From an uncultured Alphaproteobacteria bacterium (GTDB lineage Bacteria; Pseudomonadota; Alphaproteobacteria; Rhodobacterales; Rhodobacteraceae): 64,000 bases of DNA. Where the stretch lies: assembly GCA_902576905.1 (NCBI GenBank), contig CACGWW010000001.1:247001-311000 (forward strand), given 5' to 3'. The notes under the pieces were generated by a model, which saw only the letters and a list, made by a program, of their open reading frames with translations, was not told where the DNA came from and ran no database searches. Each line of letters opens with the position of its first letter. Position 1 is the first letter of the stretch. Below are positions 20,275-31,380 of this stretch, piece after piece. A program made the position numbers and the translations under genes.

Positions 20275-21276
20275 CTATTTTAATTTTATAAGAACACTAC
20301 CCTTTCTACCAGGAGTTAATGTAGCATCATGAGATAATGCACATTCCTCAAGGTTAAAAACACCACCAACCGCCATCTTAAGAGCACCGTCTGAATGAGC
20401 ATCATGTAACGCTTGTATAGCAATATCTCGGTCTTGCTTAGGCAAAATATAAATCAGTGCAATATTAATCTTTAAAGCCTTGAAAAGGTAGGGTCCAAAA
20501 GGAAATGTAGGGTTCATATTTTTTGCACCCCCATACAGAGAAATCTCTCCATTTTGTCTGACAATCTTGTGCAAGAGATTTACATTCTCCCCAAATTCCA
20601 CTTCTATAGCTCGGTCAACTCCTGCAGGACATATGTCTAAAATCTTTTTGGATAAATTGGGATCTCTATAATCAAATACATGGTCTGCACCCGCATCTCT
20701 AATGTGCTCGAACCCGTTTTCAGATCCAGAGGCGATTACATTTGCACCAGACCACCTGGCCAATTGTATGCACGTATGTCCTACTGCCCCCGCTCCTCCA
20801 GATACAAACACTGTTTTCCCTTTAAGTGGTCCATCTCCCAGCGTGCAATACGAAGCAGTTAGTCCAGGAATTCCCAAACAAGCACCCGTTTCAAAAGACA
20901 TATCACCTGGCATTTCGACAGCTTGAGTACTTGGAACCGTAATATACTCTGCTGCAGTTCCGTTTGGTCGTTGCCATTGACCGTTCCAAATCCACACTCT
21001 TTGTCCAATTCGACTTTCTTGAACGCCCTCTCCAACAGCACTGATAACCCCAGAGCCATCGGAGTTTGGAACGATCTGCCCAAACTGTGGTTTAGTAACT
21101 CCAGGCCGATTTCCTGCTCTTGACTTTGCATCTGATGGGTTGGAACCAGAGAATTGGAGGGAAACTTGTACCTCACCTTTACCTGGTTTTGGAATCGGTA
21201 GTTCTTTTAATTTTAAAACATCAGTAGATATACCGAATTCACTATAGGTTATTGCTTTCATCATACTCGTGCCCAT
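20275..21276 (-). CDS. zinc-type alcohol dehydrogenase / NADPH:quinone reductase family
   Basis: MKAITYSEFGISTDVLKLKELPIPKPGKGEVQV, VFVSGGAGAVGHTCIQLARWSGANVIA. Confidence 0.88.
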   Translation of the reverse strand: MGTSMMKAITYSEFGISTDVLKLKELPIPKPGKGEVQVSLQFSGSNPSDAKSRAGNRPGVTKPQFGQIVPNSDGSGVISAVGEGVQESRIGQRVWIWNGQWQRPNGTAAEYITVPSTQAVEMPGDMSFETGACLGIPGLTASYCTLGDGPLKGKTVFVSGGAGAVGHTCIQLARWSGANVIASGSENGFEHIRDAGADHVFDYRDPNLSKKILDICPAGVDRAIEVEFGENVNLLHKIVRQNGEISLYGGAKNMNPTFPFGPYLFKALKINIALIYILPKQDRDIAIQALHDAHSDGALKMAVGGVFNLEECALSHDATLTPGRKGSVLIKLK

Positions 21277-21388
21277 CTTTAATATTCCTATTCTTCTCTT
21301 TATGTTTAAATTAGTAGCAGAGGATTTGCCTCAGGTGATTTGAATATACTACATGATTAAGTGAATTGTAATTTGATTGTACTAAAAA

Positions 21389-22028
21389 ATGAAAAGCTGG
21401 GCATTATTAGAAACTGAAATTAATTCTCAATACTCAAAAAGGTTTGAAAAGTTTGGGCCTACAGCTAAAGGAGTTTTTTTGGGCTTCAACTGCGCGTCAA
21501 GAAAAACGATTTGATCTAATCCTCGAGGAAATTCAAAAAATTTCAAGAAACCATATTGTGTTGGAAATTGCTGATATTGGTTGTGGATACGGTTCCTTCG
21601 CTGATTATCTAAATAGAAACCATAATAGAATTAAGTTTAACTATGAGGGATTTGATATTAATTCAAAGTTTATAAAACATTGTCGTAGTAAGTTTACGGA
21701 GGCGAATCTTAGATTCATAATCGATAGCAAACCATCATCAAAAAAGGACTTTGTAACTATGTCTGGTACTTATAACCTAGCTACAACAAAAAACGTTTCA
21801 TTATGGGAACAGTATCTATTTAGTTGCCTATCTGAATGCTGGTCCTACACAAAAACTGCTATGATTTTTAACTTACAAACATCAAAAACAAGCAAAATTT
21901 CGTCACAAAATATTTATTACGCAAATGCGTCAAAAGTTATCGATTTTTGCGTATCAAAGTTAGGTCCAACTCGAGTTGTGAGAGATAGTAGTCTAGAAAA
22001 TGATACAACCTTTACGGTTGTAAGATAA
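21389..22028 (+). CDS. SAM-dependent methyltransferase, frameshifted near the N-terminus
   Basis: MKSWALLETEINSQYSKRFEKFGPTAKGVFWASTARQEKRFDLI is restored if T7 at 21474-21480 is T6; ADIGCGYGSFADYL SAM motif. Confidence 0.8.
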
Positions 22029-22036
22029 AAACTTTC

Positions 22037-23494
22037 TTATTCTTTTTCAGTTTCAAAAAGCAGTGATAGTTGTCTGATATTTTCTTCTCCGCTTTGATCC
22101 ATTAGGGTAGTTGGATAATCACCCGTAAAACAGTGATCCGTGTAACTTGGGCTTTGGGGATCTCTTCCATCTTTATGACCCATTGCACGGTATAGACCAT
22201 CAATGGATAAGTATGCTATACTATCAACGTCTAACATATCCCTTATTTCATCTAGTTTGTTATTTGCCGCTAGTAAATTTTCTTTTACAGGCGTGTCAAT
22301 CCCATAATAATCTGGATACTTTATAGGCGGTGCAGCTATACGCATATGTACCTCACGGGCTCCTGCATCCCGCATCATTCTAACAATTTTTATAGATGTA
22401 GTACCTCTAACTAGTGAATCATCAACTAATATTACCTTTTTCCCATCAACTAAAATCTTATTAGCGTTATGCTTGAGTTTGACAGAGAATGCTCTTATAG
22501 ACTGCTGGGGTTCGATAAATGTTCGACCAACATAGTGGTTTCTAATAATACCGGTTTCAAAAGGTATCTCGGACTGTTCTGCATAGCCTATCGCAGCCGG
22601 CACCCCACTGTCTGGGACAGGAATAACCATATCAGCCTGTATAAAAGACTCCTTGGCCAGTTCTTTACCAAAGCCTTTCCGACATTCGTATACACTTAAT
22701 CCTCCTACGATACTGTCGGGTCTTGAGAAATAAATATACTCGAAAATGCATGGCCTTGGTTTGACTTGTGGAAAGGGTTTAATACTCTCGATAGTATTGT
22801 CAGTAATTACCACAATCTCACCATTTTCCACCTCTCTAATAAACTTTGCACCAATAATGTCTAAGGCGCAGGTTTCTGAAGTCAGTATATAGTTTCCGTC
22901 TAATTGACCAAGCACCAGCGGCCTAATTCCCAACGGATCTCTTACTCCAATTAATTTTTTGTTTGTTAATGCAACTAAAGCGTAGGCACCTTCAATCTGA
23001 GAAAGTGCATCGATAAATCTTGAAATTGTATTACCTTTTTTTGATCGGGCTACCAATTGAAGGATTGTTTCCGTGTCCGATGTCGATTGAAAAATGGCAC
23101 CTTCTTTTTTCAACTCATGTCGTAACGTGAGGCCATTTGTAAGGTTTCCATTATGAGCTATTGCAAAGCCTCCAACTGTAAGATCAGCAAAGAGAGGTTG
23201 CACATTTCTAAGAACCGTACCTCCAGTAGTTGAATACCGAACATGGCCAATCGCTGTATTTCCAGAAAGCCTATCTATAACGCTTTGTTTCGTAAAATGT
23301 TCACTTACTAAGCCTATTCTTCTTTCTGCATGGAAATGGTTTTTATCAAACGTAACAATTCCCGCGGACTCCTGCCCTCTGTGCTGGAGGGCGTGTAATC
23401 CAAGCGTCGTTATTGCAGCTGCATCATCGTGCCCATATATCCCAAAGACACCACATTCGTCTTTTGGCCGATCATCGTCAAGCTGATGGTACAC
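22037..23494 (-). CDS. purF: amidophosphoribosyltransferase
   Basis: DECGVFGIYGHDDAA, LHALQHRGQESAGIVTFD, VILVDDSLVRGTTSIKIV. Confidence 0.95.
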   Translation of the reverse strand: MYHQLDDDRPKDECGVFGIYGHDDAAAITTLGLHALQHRGQESAGIVTFDKNHFHAERRIGLVSEHFTKQSVIDRLSGNTAIGHVRYSTTGGTVLRNVQPLFADLTVGGFAIAHNGNLTNGLTLRHELKKEGAIFQSTSDTETILQLVARSKKGNTISRFIDALSQIEGAYALVALTNKKLIGVRDPLGIRPLVLGQLDGNYILTSETCALDIIGAKFIREVENGEIVVITDNTIESIKPFPQVKPRPCIFEYIYFSRPDSIVGGLSVYECRKGFGKELAKESFIQADMVIPVPDSGVPAAIGYAEQSEIPFETGIIRNHYVGRTFIEPQQSIRAFSVKLKHNANKILVDGKKVILVDDSLVRGTTSIKIVRMMRDAGAREVHMRIAAPPIKYPDYYGIDTPVKENLLAANNKLDEIRDMLDVDSIAYLSIDGLYRAMGHKDGRDPQSPSYTDHCFTGDYPTTLMDQSGEENIRQLSLLFETEKE

Positions 23495-23628
23495 ATATCC
23501 TCCATTTTTAGTAACTTTGTTACCTTAACACAATGAGCTTAAAGAAAAATCACTTAAATTAGAGGTATTATTAATTTTCCTTTACAACGCGTTTTTTTAG
23601 TTCTAATCGAGAACTTAAGAAGGAATTT

Positions 23629-24859
23629 ATGATGTCGTCACCAGCTGTCTCGAAAAAACAAAAAAAAAATAAAAATTTTTTACTGATCGTTGTAGCAGCA
23701 TCCTGTCTAGTTGCAGCAATGTTTGGGAGCCGAAACTCACTCTCACTTACAATTGAGGGTATTGATCAATCTCAAACGCTAAATTATCTACAAATCAGTT
23801 TCGCATTTGCGCTTGGCCAGCTAGTGGTAGGCGCTATATCGCCATTTGCTGGAATGATAGCAGACAAATATGGGTCTGGTAAAACTTTAACTGTGGGTAT
23901 TTTACTGGGTCTTTTAGGTATTATCTTAATACCTTATTCCACTACGGCATTTACTTTATCAATTTCACTAGGTGTTATTTCTTCTATCGGATTAGGTGTT
24001 GCTGGACTTCCTGTAGTGCTTGCCTCCGTAAATAGACTTATTCCCCAAAATAAAGTTGGAATGGCATTTGGTTTGGTAAACGCTGGTCAATCGTTAGGGC
24101 AACTAATTTTAGCTCCACTCGCGGGATTTATAATTGTAAATTTTGGTTGGATTTTGTGTATTTTATTTTTATGCACAGTTTTATTATTGGTATTGCCTTT
24201 TTCTTTCACTCTTAGATCAAGGACAGATACGAAACAGCCTAGTAGTGTTCAAACAAAAAGCTTATCAGAGACACTGAGAATTGCCTTTAATACTCCAAGC
24301 TATATTTATTTGGTTGTAGGTTTCTTCGTGTGTGGATTTCATGTTGCCTTTATAGCTACCCATATGCCAGGTGTCATTCAGGTTTGTGGGTTACCACCGA
24401 CAGTCTCTGGCTGGTCGTTAGGCCTTATTGGTCTTTTCAATATTGTAGGAAGTATATTTGCTGGTTGGTATATATCAAAAAGGAGCATGCGAATTTTTCT
24501 TGCTTATACGTATTTTGCTCGATGCATAATTGTACTTTTATTTCTTGCATCACCTAAAGACCTAATATCCATTATTTTGTTTTCTGCCGCCTTAGGGCTA
24601 ACCTATTTTTCTGTTATTCCGGCAACTGCTGGGTTGGTAGGAAAAATGTTCGGTCCACAATTCATGGCAACACTTTTTGGCTTCGCTCTCTTTTCGCATC
24701 AGATTGGTGGCTTTCTTGGGGCATATCTTGGAGGATACTTTTTTCAGTGTTACAGGAGATTATACTACTGTTTGGCTTCTTGATGCAGCTCTTGCAGTTT
24801 TTGCTGCTCTTATTCACCTGCCTATAAAAGAGAAGCTAGTCTATTCGGAAGTAACTTAA
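23629..24859 (+). CDS. MFS transporter, frameshifted near the C-terminus
   Basis: 12-TM MFS protein; ...GGFLGAYLGGYFF continues as SVTGDYTTVWLLDAALAVFAALIHLPIKEKLV in the next frame across T6 at 24739-24744. Confidence 0.85.
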
Positions 24860-24874
24860 TCTTTATATAAATTG

Positions 24875-25657
24875 TCAAGTCAAGATCCCATCGAGATAGC
24901 CTTTCATGAATTTTTGAAAATCATCTTTATTATATAAATTCATCAAGTGTTTGTGTGACTTTGGAAAATCTTTCTCAAAATTTTTTGATATAATCTCATA
25001 TCCCTGTTCGTTAATAATGGTCCGGCGGTCTCGTTCTCTCAAAAATTGTGCCACGTCACAGACAAAAGAGATATCAGCTATCGTCAAATAGGATCCAGAG
25101 ATAAACTTTCCTGTTGAAAGGGCATTTTCTATACCTCCAATATAGAATGAATAGGCTGCTTTCATCCTGTTATAGAACTGATCATTTAATGACTTTAATT
25201 CTAAAACATATACCTGAAATTCTCTTGAAAAGACGAGATTTGCATCAAGAAAACTGTCTATTCGGGATTGTAGATAGGGATCATTATCTCCATAAAGTGA
25301 TGTAACATTTGAACTACGAGCCACTGCGCGCATTATACTATTCGACTCAAAGATACCTATTGACCCATCGTTATTGAAACCGGCGGGCACCGTACCAAAG
25401 GGATGCTTTTCAAGAAAGCTATCCGTTTTGTAAAGACTACCTTTAAATCCTCTTTTACCCTGTCTTTCAAAGTGCTTTATGTCATCAAGTTCTAAATTAC
25501 TTAGCTTCTCGGCATCAAAGTCCCATAACCAATCAACTAAATTTTTTGGTTTATCACCCAAGACCTTTACTTTAACACGACCAAGTCTTCCAGTGATTAG
25601 GGACTTCCATACCCTTGGATTTGGTAGGTAAGAGAATATTCTGATTTTTTCGCTCAT
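24875..25657 (-). CDS. glutathione S-transferase family protein
   Basis: GTVPAGFNNDGSIGIFESNSIMRAVAR and FISGSYLTIADISFVCDV GST motifs. Confidence 0.82.
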   Translation of the reverse strand: MSEKIRIFSYLPNPRVWKSLITGRLGRVKVKVLGDKPKNLVDWLWDFDAEKLSNLELDDIKHFERQGKRGFKGSLYKTDSFLEKHPFGTVPAGFNNDGSIGIFESNSIMRAVARSSNVTSLYGDNDPYLQSRIDSFLDANLVFSREFQVYVLELKSLNDQFYNRMKAAYSFYIGGIENALSTGKFISGSYLTIADISFVCDVAQFLRERDRRTIINEQGYEIISKNFEKDFPKSHKHLMNLYNKDDFQKFMKGYLDGILT

Positions 25658-25706
25658 TTATTTTCTACATGACTTTAATTTTTTGGTTGAGAACTAGGTC
25701 TCATCT

Positions 25707-26345
25707 CTACTTTTTTGTAAGAATTGATCCCAGCTCACGTTTAGTTTTCTCAAATACCTCAACCGACTGTTTAGAAATTTTCCCAATATTTTTGACGTCA
25801 TCGAGCCGTCGGTCCAAAAAATACTCCGACTCTCCAATCGTTCGGTTCTCCTTTGCAAGCCAGTGCGCTAAAGTGGAAGAATATACTCCCGACAAAATAA
25901 GTCTTTTTGAGTAAAATGTTCCTCCACTTGATGTATCGCCTGCTATTTCCCAAATTTTATTAGATGTTTTCATTACTTGGGTTAATGCATCATAGGCATT
26001 TCTTGGCTGCGCCATAAAAAACAAAGACGTTTTGATGATACTTTTGTAATTTTCAGATGCTTTTAACCTTGATAAAATAAGCGTCTTTACAGTATCGGTG
26101 GTTCCCAAATCTTTATTGTTTTCGGCATTAAATATTACATACATATCCTCATCTAATTTATCATTGAATGTACTGATGATATTAGAAATTTTATTGTCAA
26201 AAAGAGTCTGTAATTCTTTTTTATTGGAATTTTTTGCTTTTTTGGCAGTTTTTGCAGCTTCATATAAAGCATTCCATGTCCACCCGAGGTTTGGAACTTG
26301 GTCGAGCATTTTCATCATTAAATTTTTTTTAAGACTAATTTCCAT
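25707..26345 (-). CDS. COQ9 family protein (ubiquinone biosynthesis)
   Basis: TSNKIWEIAGDTSSGGTFYSKRLILSGVYSSTLAHWLAKENRTIGESEYFLDRRLDDV. Confidence 0.82.
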   Translation of the reverse strand: MEISLKKNLMMKMLDQVPNLGWTWNALYEAAKTAKKAKNSNKKELQTLFDNKISNIISTFNDKLDEDMYVIFNAENNKDLGTTDTVKTLILSRLKASENYKSIIKTSLFFMAQPRNAYDALTQVMKTSNKIWEIAGDTSSGGTFYSKRLILSGVYSSTLAHWLAKENRTIGESEYFLDRRLDDVKNIGKISKQSVEVFEKTKRELGSILTKK

Positions 26346-26423
26346 AATGTGTGCGTAAATTAGGATTCTAGTAGTTGATTACAATATAACTTAATTCTCT
26401 CTGCCTAAATTAAAAATAATTTT

Positions 26424-27309
26424 TTATCCATCTTTTTTGTGTGCAAATATCAAGAATAAAGACAGAAAACAAAGTGTTACAATAAAACCAGAGAATTCCT
26501 GTAACGACAAATACTGGCTAAGAATTAAAAGTGCTATAATCGTTGCAAAAAGAGGTTCTGTTAAAGCTAAAACAGAGGCGGTTGTTATACCGATAGCCTT
26601 CGAGCCAATAAAAAAGAGAACATAACTTAAGACATAAAATATGCCATTACCTAGTATACCTAGCCAACCATAGTTATTGGTAGGAAGCGAAAGATCCACA
26701 GGTATCAATAATATATATATTATTAACGCAACCACACTGAAAAAACTCAACTGTAAGTTTATCGTAACAGAGCCTATCTCATCCACTAACTTCCCTGTGA
26801 AGTATATAAATGCGATAAATAATAAGAGACCTATAATACTGATAAATATACCGTAGAGACTTGTCCCTGATGGTTCATCTAAAATTAGGATGCCAAGACC
26901 TAATAGAACACCTATAATACTAAACCATTGAGTGCGTGATAAATGTTCTTCTCCTTTAATTGTTGTAATAAGGGCTACCCCGATGGGAAACAGATAAATA
27001 ATCATTAAGACAAGAGCGATGCTAATGTAACCAATAGCATAGTATGTTGATGCGATTAAACAAACTGAAATAATACTGACAAATATCAATATAGGAACTT
27101 TTTTTCTATCTACAAAAATAGGTTCCCGCAGACCATATGTTAAAGGAGCTAGAATTATCAATCCTATAAGACATCTGGACATTAGCAAGACCATTAGAGA
27201 TACGCCACTATCCAAAGCAATTTTTGCCGACGTCGGAACGAAGGCAAAAAAGAATGACGACAATAATACAATTGCTATTCCATTCCATCGCTTATTTAGT
27301 AACTTAATC
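26424..27309 (-). CDS. EamA/DMT family transporter
   Basis: About 10 TM segments; FAFVPTSAKIALDSGVSLMVLLMSR and ASVLALTEPLFATIIALLIL. The listed ORF extends to 27440; MIKLLNKRW is a likelier start. Confidence 0.8.
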
Positions 27310-27438
27310 ATTATAATTTTAGTGGTTAGTTTAACTACTAGTAAAGTACAAAATGCGGTTTGTATAATTGTTTGTTGTTTACGTCCGCTCTGTTTAAACT
27401 CTACACTTAAACAATTATAGTGATACTTCTGAGAGCTC

Positions 27439-28323
27439 ATGAAAGAAAATATTGTTTACATAGTGAATCCGAAATCAGGAAAGCTATCTAAGACAAAAAA
27501 AATCCGCATAATTGAAAATATAGATCCTAGTACCAAACCAGAAATAGTTTTTTCACAGTCCTTAGAAGATGCTGGCAAAAAGGCTCAGGAGTTTATGTTG
27601 AAGAAATATTTAGTCGTGGCCTGTGGAGGTGATGGCTTTATTAATACAATTGCCCAAAAAGCAATAGATTACGCTTGTAATATCGCCCTTCTTCCGTTTG
27701 GAAGAGGTAACGACTTTGCTAGATCTCTTGATCTCAATACACTGGAAAAGGCTATTGATGCAATAAGGGGTCGCAACTTTAAGTCAGTTAGATATTTAAA
27801 CGTTGTCTTTTCGGATAATAACCGGATCTCGCTTACGAATGCTGGGGTTGGATTATTAAGTGAGGCTTCATTTCGTGCTTCACAGATTTCTGTTCTTAAA
27901 GGGGCACTATTATATGCATCTGCTGCATTAATAAGCTTCATTAACTTAAAAACACATAAATATGTTGTTACCACTGAGTCCCAAAAAATGGAGATGAACA
28001 ACCTTATATTAGCAGGGGCTGCGTCAGAATATACCGGCGGTGGGATGTATATTGCTCCCGATGCAAAAAAGTTCCGAGACAAATTAAACTTATTGTTTGC
28101 AAAGAAACTTAGTCGACTTCAAGCCGTAAAATTATTAATTATGGTCTTCTCTGGAAGGCATATATTCCATCATGCAGTGACAAATACTCACGTTCGGAGC
28201 GTAAAAATAGAAAGTCTCACCTCAGATAAGTGGAGCTGGATTGTCTCTGGAGATGGAGAATACTTAGGGGAATTACCTGTAACAATTCATTTAGGCAAAA
28301 AGGCACTAAAAATCGCCCGTTAA
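27439..28323 (+). CDS. diacylglycerol/lipid kinase family protein
   Basis: IVNPKSGKL, VACGGDGFINTIAQ, LLPFGRGNDFARSL. Confidence 0.88.
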   Translation: MKENIVYIVNPKSGKLSKTKKIRIIENIDPSTKPEIVFSQSLEDAGKKAQEFMLKKYLVVACGGDGFINTIAQKAIDYACNIALLPFGRGNDFARSLDLNTLEKAIDAIRGRNFKSVRYLNVVFSDNNRISLTNAGVGLLSEASFRASQISVLKGALLYASAALISFINLKTHKYVVTTESQKMEMNNLILAGAASEYTGGGMYIAPDAKKFRDKLNLLFAKKLSRLQAVKLLIMVFSGRHIFHHAVTNTHVRSVKIESLTSDKWSWIVSGDGEYLGELPVTIHLGKKALKIAR

Positions 28324-28358
28324 TGTGAATATGTGAATAAGATAGTATTTATATTATA

Positions 28359-28760
28359 CTAAGCATCAAAATCACCATATTTTTCACTATCAATAATATC
28401 TGGATGACCATTTTTAACTTTTGGTTGAAAGATAGTTCCAGAAGCTCCATAAATGTAGACATTTCCTGCTTGCAAATTTGGCTGAACGGGTTTTCGGTTT
28501 TCATCCAAGACATCGATTACCACTTTTTTAACGATACTTTTAGCCCTGAATATCATGCAAATATACACATCTCCATCCTCTTCTACAAAAATGACATTTG
28601 AAGCACTTGCTTCTTGGGTGATTTGTTTCTCCAAAATGGTTAAAAATTTTTTTCTTTTGGCAATGGTTGTTAAATATTTTTTTGCCATAAAATACCAGTT
28701 TATTTCTACCAATCGACCAAGTAACTTTTCTCTTTCAATAAGTAATTCATTTTCTGACAT
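28359..28760 (-). CDS. conserved hypothetical protein translationally coupled to a PqiA-like gene
   Basis: 133-aa ORF; TAATG overlap with the upstream gene at 28758-28762. Confidence 0.55.
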   Translation of the reverse strand: MSENELLIEREKLLGRLVEINWYFMAKKYLTTIAKRKKFLTILEKQITQEASASNVIFVEEDGDVYICMIFRAKSIVKKVVIDVLDENRKPVQPNLQAGNVYIYGASGTIFQPKVKNGHPDIIDSEKYGDFDA

Positions 28761-29173
28761 TATTTCATACTCTTCATAGTCCAGTGATTTACATAACTTA
28801 CAACCAGTGCTGCAAACAAAAAATAAAACCCTTTCAATAGACTGACCTCAAAGAAATAGGACAATTGAGAGGAAAAGAGAAGAAAGCTTATTAGGAATAC
28901 GTCAACCATAGCCAATTTATGTAAATTTAAATTTTTCAGTCTAGTAAATGGTACGAAATTCGTACAAAGCCTCATAAAAGGGATCAAAATACCAAAAGCT
29001 AAAATCGTTCCACCAAGCAGAAAATTTTGTTGGTCAAATAGAGCAATTATTAAGTTATAAATTGAAAACTCTTCCTTAAAAATCCAGAATTCCTGTATCC
29101 TTGCGAAAGGAGAAAATATTCCAAAAAAAAGAAGTATAGCCTCAACGGCTGAAAGGATAATTGTTATTAACAA
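28760..29173 (-). CDS. paraquat-inducible protein A-like membrane protein
   Basis: 4 TM segments; FGIFSPFARIQEFWIFKEEFSIYNLI, LNLHKLAMVDVFLISFLL. Start uncertain (TTG 29173 suggested; listed ORF runs to 29308). Confidence 0.6.
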   Translation of the reverse strand: MLITIILSAVEAILLFFGIFSPFARIQEFWIFKEEFSIYNLIIALFDQQNFLLGGTILAFGILIPFMRLCTNFVPFTRLKNLNLHKLAMVDVFLISFLLFSSQLSYFFEVSLLKGFYFLFAALVVSYVNHWTMKSMK

Positions 29174-29288
29174 ATAGGGCCGACCCTTAAATAATTTATG
29201 ATATAGTCTTAATGAATAAATTAACTTTATTAGTAACGCAACTGCTTCGTTCGTTGTTTGGGCTGAACTTAAAATTAGGAGACACCCC

Positions 29289-29988
29289 ATGGAGAAATCT
29301 TTCCCCAAACTGGATCTCGTGTATTTTAAAATGCGCGCGTTTACAGAATCTATACAAATGCAATTATGCTACGGAAACGTTCCCTATACCTATCATATGG
29401 CGTGGGAATATTTTGAGAAATCTTGGCCGGAAATGAAAAAAGAAATTGGGTTTGGTCAGCTACCTGTTCTTATTATAGATAACCAAACCACAATTTGGCA
29501 AAGTGGCTCAATAATGCGATATACAGCTAAACTAGCGAATACCCTTCCTGCGAATGAGAAAGACCGAGCAATAGCTGACGCTATATTTGAGTCAAGCCAA
29601 GAGCTATTCCAACCCCTCAACGCGACAATAAACTTTAAGACGGGAGAGGAATATGAAGATCTCAAGAAGACAATTTTATCCGGTTTTGAGCCAAAGATAT
29701 TTTATTTCAATAAATATTTAGAAAGCGACAAAAGAGGTCCATTTTTTTCTGGGAGAGAATCCTTCATACTGTGATTTCGGGGTATACCATCAATTATCAA
29801 TGATTCGAGTTCTTGAGCCCACTATCTTCGATGATTGGCCCAAAATAGTGAGCTTTTTTAATGCAACAGAAAATCTTAGTGGCGTATCCGAATATCTAAA
29901 TAGCCGGCCCGAACTAGTTGGAATTAAAGAAGAGCCAAAGCTCATTCTTAAAGGTAAAGCTGTGCCGACAGGGATGATGCCAGATTAG
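29289..29988 (+). CDS. glutathione S-transferase family protein, frameshifted near the C-terminus
   Basis: KLDLVYFKMRAFTESIQMQLCYGNVPY...; removing one T from T7 at 29742-29748 gives RGPFFLGENPSYCDFGVYHQLSMIRVLEP. Confidence 0.82.
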
Positions 29989-30016
29989 TAGTTTGGAGTT
30001 TAAAAATTTTTTAAAA

Positions 30017-31297
30017 CTAAATCTTTTCCAGTTTACACCAATCGGCTATGAATAAAGCTATTGTCTTTGTAATTTTCCTAACGGAACTCAAGCTTACTCT
30101 TTCATCGAAACCATGAATGTTTTCTGAATATGGCCCATATACTAGGCAGGGGCAATCCCCATATACCATAAACACCCTTGCATCCAGGTATGCAGGACTA
30201 ATAAAGCTCTTCATATCTCCTTCGTAAGCAAGAAAATGTGCCTCACCTAATACTTTCTCAGCATCCGTACCCTCTTCTAAAACATAGCCTTTTGCAAAAA
30301 ATCCATTCCACTCAATTTGAGGAGGATTATTTGAGAGAAAGGCATCATTCAATGAAGCTTCTCTAATGCATTTTTCTATTTCTAATGATTTCTCCTTTGG
30401 GTCCCAATCAGGAAAAATTGAAATCCGACAGTCAAACTCACACCAAGATGGGACAGAGGAGGCCCAGTCACCTCCCTTAATTTTACCAACATTAAAATTT
30501 ATAGGGTGTTCAGTATCTTCATAATATTTAAAATTTGTCTTTTCTGCATTCCACGCCTCCTCAAGTTTTCTTAATGCTTTTATTATTGGAAAGCATGCTT
30601 CAATTGCATTTTGACCAGATCCTGCTTCTCTTACATGCACAGGCAAACCTTTTACACTTACCTTAAACCATAAAACACCAACATTTCCTCTAACTAATTT
30701 ATCATCTACCGGTTCTGGAATGATTGCAGCTTCAGCATTATATCCTCTTACCAAACATGCTAGCGCACCATTTCCTGTACATTCTTCCTCTACTACCGAC
30801 TGAATATGAACACGTGCAGCCGGTTGGTAACCTAGGTTTCTTATGGCATCCATAGCAAATATGTTTGCAACGATGCCCGCTTTCATATCTGCACCTCCCC
30901 TACCGTACATCCAATCGCCTTCAATCGCTGGATCAAAGGGGTTGCGTGACCACATTTCATAAGGTCCCTCTGGAACCACATCAATATGCCCATTAAGTAT
31001 AAGAGATCTGCCGATCTCTTTTTGAGGTCTATGGGTGCCAACTATATTTATTGCATTTGAATAATCTACCTTTACTGGTGAAAATCCTGGGTGATCTTTA
31101 ATGTCTTCCACATTTACCGTCCACCTATCAAGTGCATAATCTCGCTTTGTCAATTCATCAAAGAGAAAATCTTGAGCTGTATGCTCTTGGCCACGTAAAG
31201 AAGGAAATCTAGTTAATTTTTGAGTGAACTTTATTTGATCATCAAAAAGTTTATCAACTTCATTGTTTATTCTTTCGGAAAGCTCTTTTTCAATCAT
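30017..31297 (-). CDS. ArgE/DapE family M20 deacylase
   Basis: LILNGHIDVVPEGPYEMWSRNPFDPAIEGDWMYGRGGADMKAGI, VVEEECTGNGALACL. Confidence 0.9.
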   Translation of the reverse strand: MIEKELSERINNEVDKLFDDQIKFTQKLTRFPSLRGQEHTAQDFLFDELTKRDYALDRWTVNVEDIKDHPGFSPVKVDYSNAINIVGTHRPQKEIGRSLILNGHIDVVPEGPYEMWSRNPFDPAIEGDWMYGRGGADMKAGIVANIFAMDAIRNLGYQPAARVHIQSVVEEECTGNGALACLVRGYNAEAAIIPEPVDDKLVRGNVGVLWFKVSVKGLPVHVREAGSGQNAIEACFPIIKALRKLEEAWNAEKTNFKYYEDTEHPINFNVGKIKGGDWASSVPSWCEFDCRISIFPDWDPKEKSLEIEKCIREASLNDAFLSNNPPQIEWNGFFAKGYVLEEGTDAEKVLGEAHFLAYEGDMKSFISPAYLDARVFMVYGDCPCLVYGPYSENIHGFDERVSLSSVRKITKTIALFIADWCKLEKI

Positions 31298-31380
31298 TAA
31301 AATAAGGTATCCCTGTGACCTTTTTTTATACTAAACTATAACATTAATAATTGCATCTCAGTTTTAGTAAGGAACATAAA

